A stretch of 6,431 nucleotides of DNA, taken from Gemmatimonadota bacterium. GTDB taxonomy: Bacteria > Gemmatimonadota > Gemmatimonadetes > Gemmatimonadales > GWC2-71-9. Each line of letters starts with the position of its first letter. The stretch's first letter is position 1. The position numbers were made by a program, and so were the translations under genes. This document shows, in pieces, positions 5,599 to 6,431 of this stretch. Under the pieces are notes generated by a model, which had not been told where the DNA came from, did no database searches, and saw only the letters and a list, made by a program, of their open reading frames with translations. The stretch is taken from contig QHTX01000175.1 in NCBI GenBank assembly GCA_003220975.1, positions 1 through 6,431 of the forward strand, read 5' to 3'.

Positions 5599-6431
5599 TC
5601 AGAACACGTCCCAGTCGGCGAGCGTGACGTGCCACACGGAGGGCTCGAACAGCTCCGGCCCGCTCTCGGCCAGCCCGCGAGCGAGCAGATCGAACGGGCG
5701 GGGGTTGAAGCGCTGCGGCACCCGGACGAAGCCGAGCCGGCGCAGCTCGCCAAACGCCGGGTGCAGACCCATCGTCACAGCGAGCACCGCCCCCTCGCGC
5801 CGGTCAGCCTCGAGCCGGGCGCGGATGAGCCGGCGCAGCGCTGCCTCTTCGCCCGCGAGGCAAGCGAAGTCCATGAGCATCGTGCAGCGCGTATCGAACA
5901 GGGCCGCCGGACGGGTGACGACGTAGGCACAGAGCCGTTCGCCCCGCGCGAGCGCCCAGACGGCGTATTCACCCTTCGGCTTCTCGAGGAAGCGCCACGT
6001 GAGGTAGCGGGAGCTGCGCTCGAGGCCCGTCCCCCGGCTGCGGGCAAGAGCGCGGACCACGGGCTCGAGGCGGTCGTCGAGGCGGTCGAGTCGGACGAGC
6101 TGCTCGGTGTCTTCCAGCGTGGGGCGGCGCGATCCCAGGGCGCGGGCGAGTGGTTGGAGCAAGCGACCGAGCCAGCGTCCCGCCGCGCCCAGGTGCATCC
6201 GCGAGACGAGCAGCGCGCCCACGTCGAGCGGCGCCACGTAGACCGGCACCCGGGCGACCACGCCGTAGCGATGGTTGCGGACGAAGCTCGGCAGGCTGCG
6301 CGCGTTCGGGAACGTGTAGATGAAATCCACGTCCCTGGCAGCGCGCAGGCGCTCGAGCATGAACCCACCCATGGCGCGAAACACGCCCTGGCGACGGTAC
6401 GCGCTCAGCGTCCCCACATCCTGGATCATGG
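5599..6431 (-). CDS. GNAT-family acyltransferase, N-terminus outside window
   Basis: The visible 276 residues (counted from the ATG at 6429) start inside a GNAT acetyl-CoA domain, so the true start lies beyond base 6431. Near the edge, TLSAYRRQGVFRAM (residues 7-20) is the acetyl-CoA pyrophosphate-binding loop, usually preceded by about 70-100 residues in such proteins. DFIYTFPNARSLPSFV (35-50) matches the 'GFPN..S...F' block of a GNAT subfamily frequent in polysaccharide clusters. After a linker, YLTWRF (142-147) and AVWALARGERLCAYVVTR (156-173) open what looks like a second GNAT-like fold, ending with WHVTLADWDVF (266-276), a tail also typical of the group. It probably transfers an acyl group, perhaps to an amino sugar or glycan precursor, but the substrate is unknown. 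The gene runs the same way as the regulator operon but is separated from it by 368 bases. Confidence 0.82.
   Translation of the reverse strand, partial: MIQDVGTLSAYRRQGVFRAMGGFMLERLRAARDVDFIYTFPNARSLPSFVRNHRYGVVARVPVYVAPLDVGALLVSRMHLGAAGRWLGRLLQPLARALGSRRPTLEDTEQLVRLDRLDDRLEPVVRALARSRGTGLERSSRYLTWRFLEKPKGEYAVWALARGERLCAYVVTRPAALFDTRCTMLMDFACLAGEEAALRRLIRARLEADRREGAVLAVTMGLHPAFGELRRLGFVRVPQRFNPRPFDLLARGLAESGPELFEPSVWHVTLADWDVF

Noticed and set aside
5187..5627. Small plus-strand genes in the 5231-5598 spacer
   Set aside because: The frames overlap neighbouring genes antisense, lack ribosome sites and show no recognisable domain.
1..6431. Mobile element, CRISPR array, tRNA or toxin-antitoxin pair
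   Set aside because: No transposase, integrase, regularly spaced repeats, cloverleaf pattern or paired small toxin/antitoxin genes can be seen.

Overview
The window comes from a GC-rich bacterial chromosome (about two thirds G+C by eye, with strong G/C preference at third codon positions). It looks like part of a surface-glycan or cell-envelope locus. A glycan flippase of the Wzx type, a low-molecular-weight tyrosine phosphatase like those beside capsule kinases, and a tandem-GNAT protein of a kind common in exopolysaccharide clusters all fit this. The phylum cannot be fixed from the sequence; a Gemmatimonadota-like or other high-GC, envelope-rich lineage is a guess only. I see no tRNA, rRNA, insertion sequence, phage gene or CRISPR array.

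Layout. Positions 1-1902 (+) hold a two-domain protein, open at the left edge, that joins a kinase-fold region to a HAD-superfamily phosphatase. It is followed after 28 bases by a 492-residue polysaccharide flippase (1931-3409, +). These two genes look like an operon running rightward and end 8 bases from an oppositely directed operon. That leftward operon, in transcription order, is a REC-GGDEF-like regulator (5230-4364), a low-molecular-weight protein-tyrosine phosphatase (4367-3819, start overlapping the upstream stop as GTGA) and holo-ACP synthase AcpS (3795-3418). A 368-base spacer (5231-5598) lies upstream of the regulator. It holds a 19-bp inverted repeat with one mismatch, two smaller palindromes and a terminator-like hairpin. 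At the right edge, a GNAT-type protein (6431-5599, -) runs off the window without its N-terminus.

How the genes may work together (inference). The kinase/HAD fusion could add and remove phosphate on a sugar or lipid-linked intermediate, the flippase would move the lipid-linked glycan across the membrane, and the GNAT protein could acylate a precursor. The leftward operon looks regulatory or housekeeping. Its regulator has lost key residues in both domains but keeps an RxxD motif, so it may sense c-di-GMP rather than make it, and it is translationally coupled to a phosphatase that could act on a tyrosine kinase controlling glycan export. The most unusual items are the kinase-HAD fusion, the degenerate regulator coupled to a phosphatase, and the inverted repeat in the regulator's 5' region.
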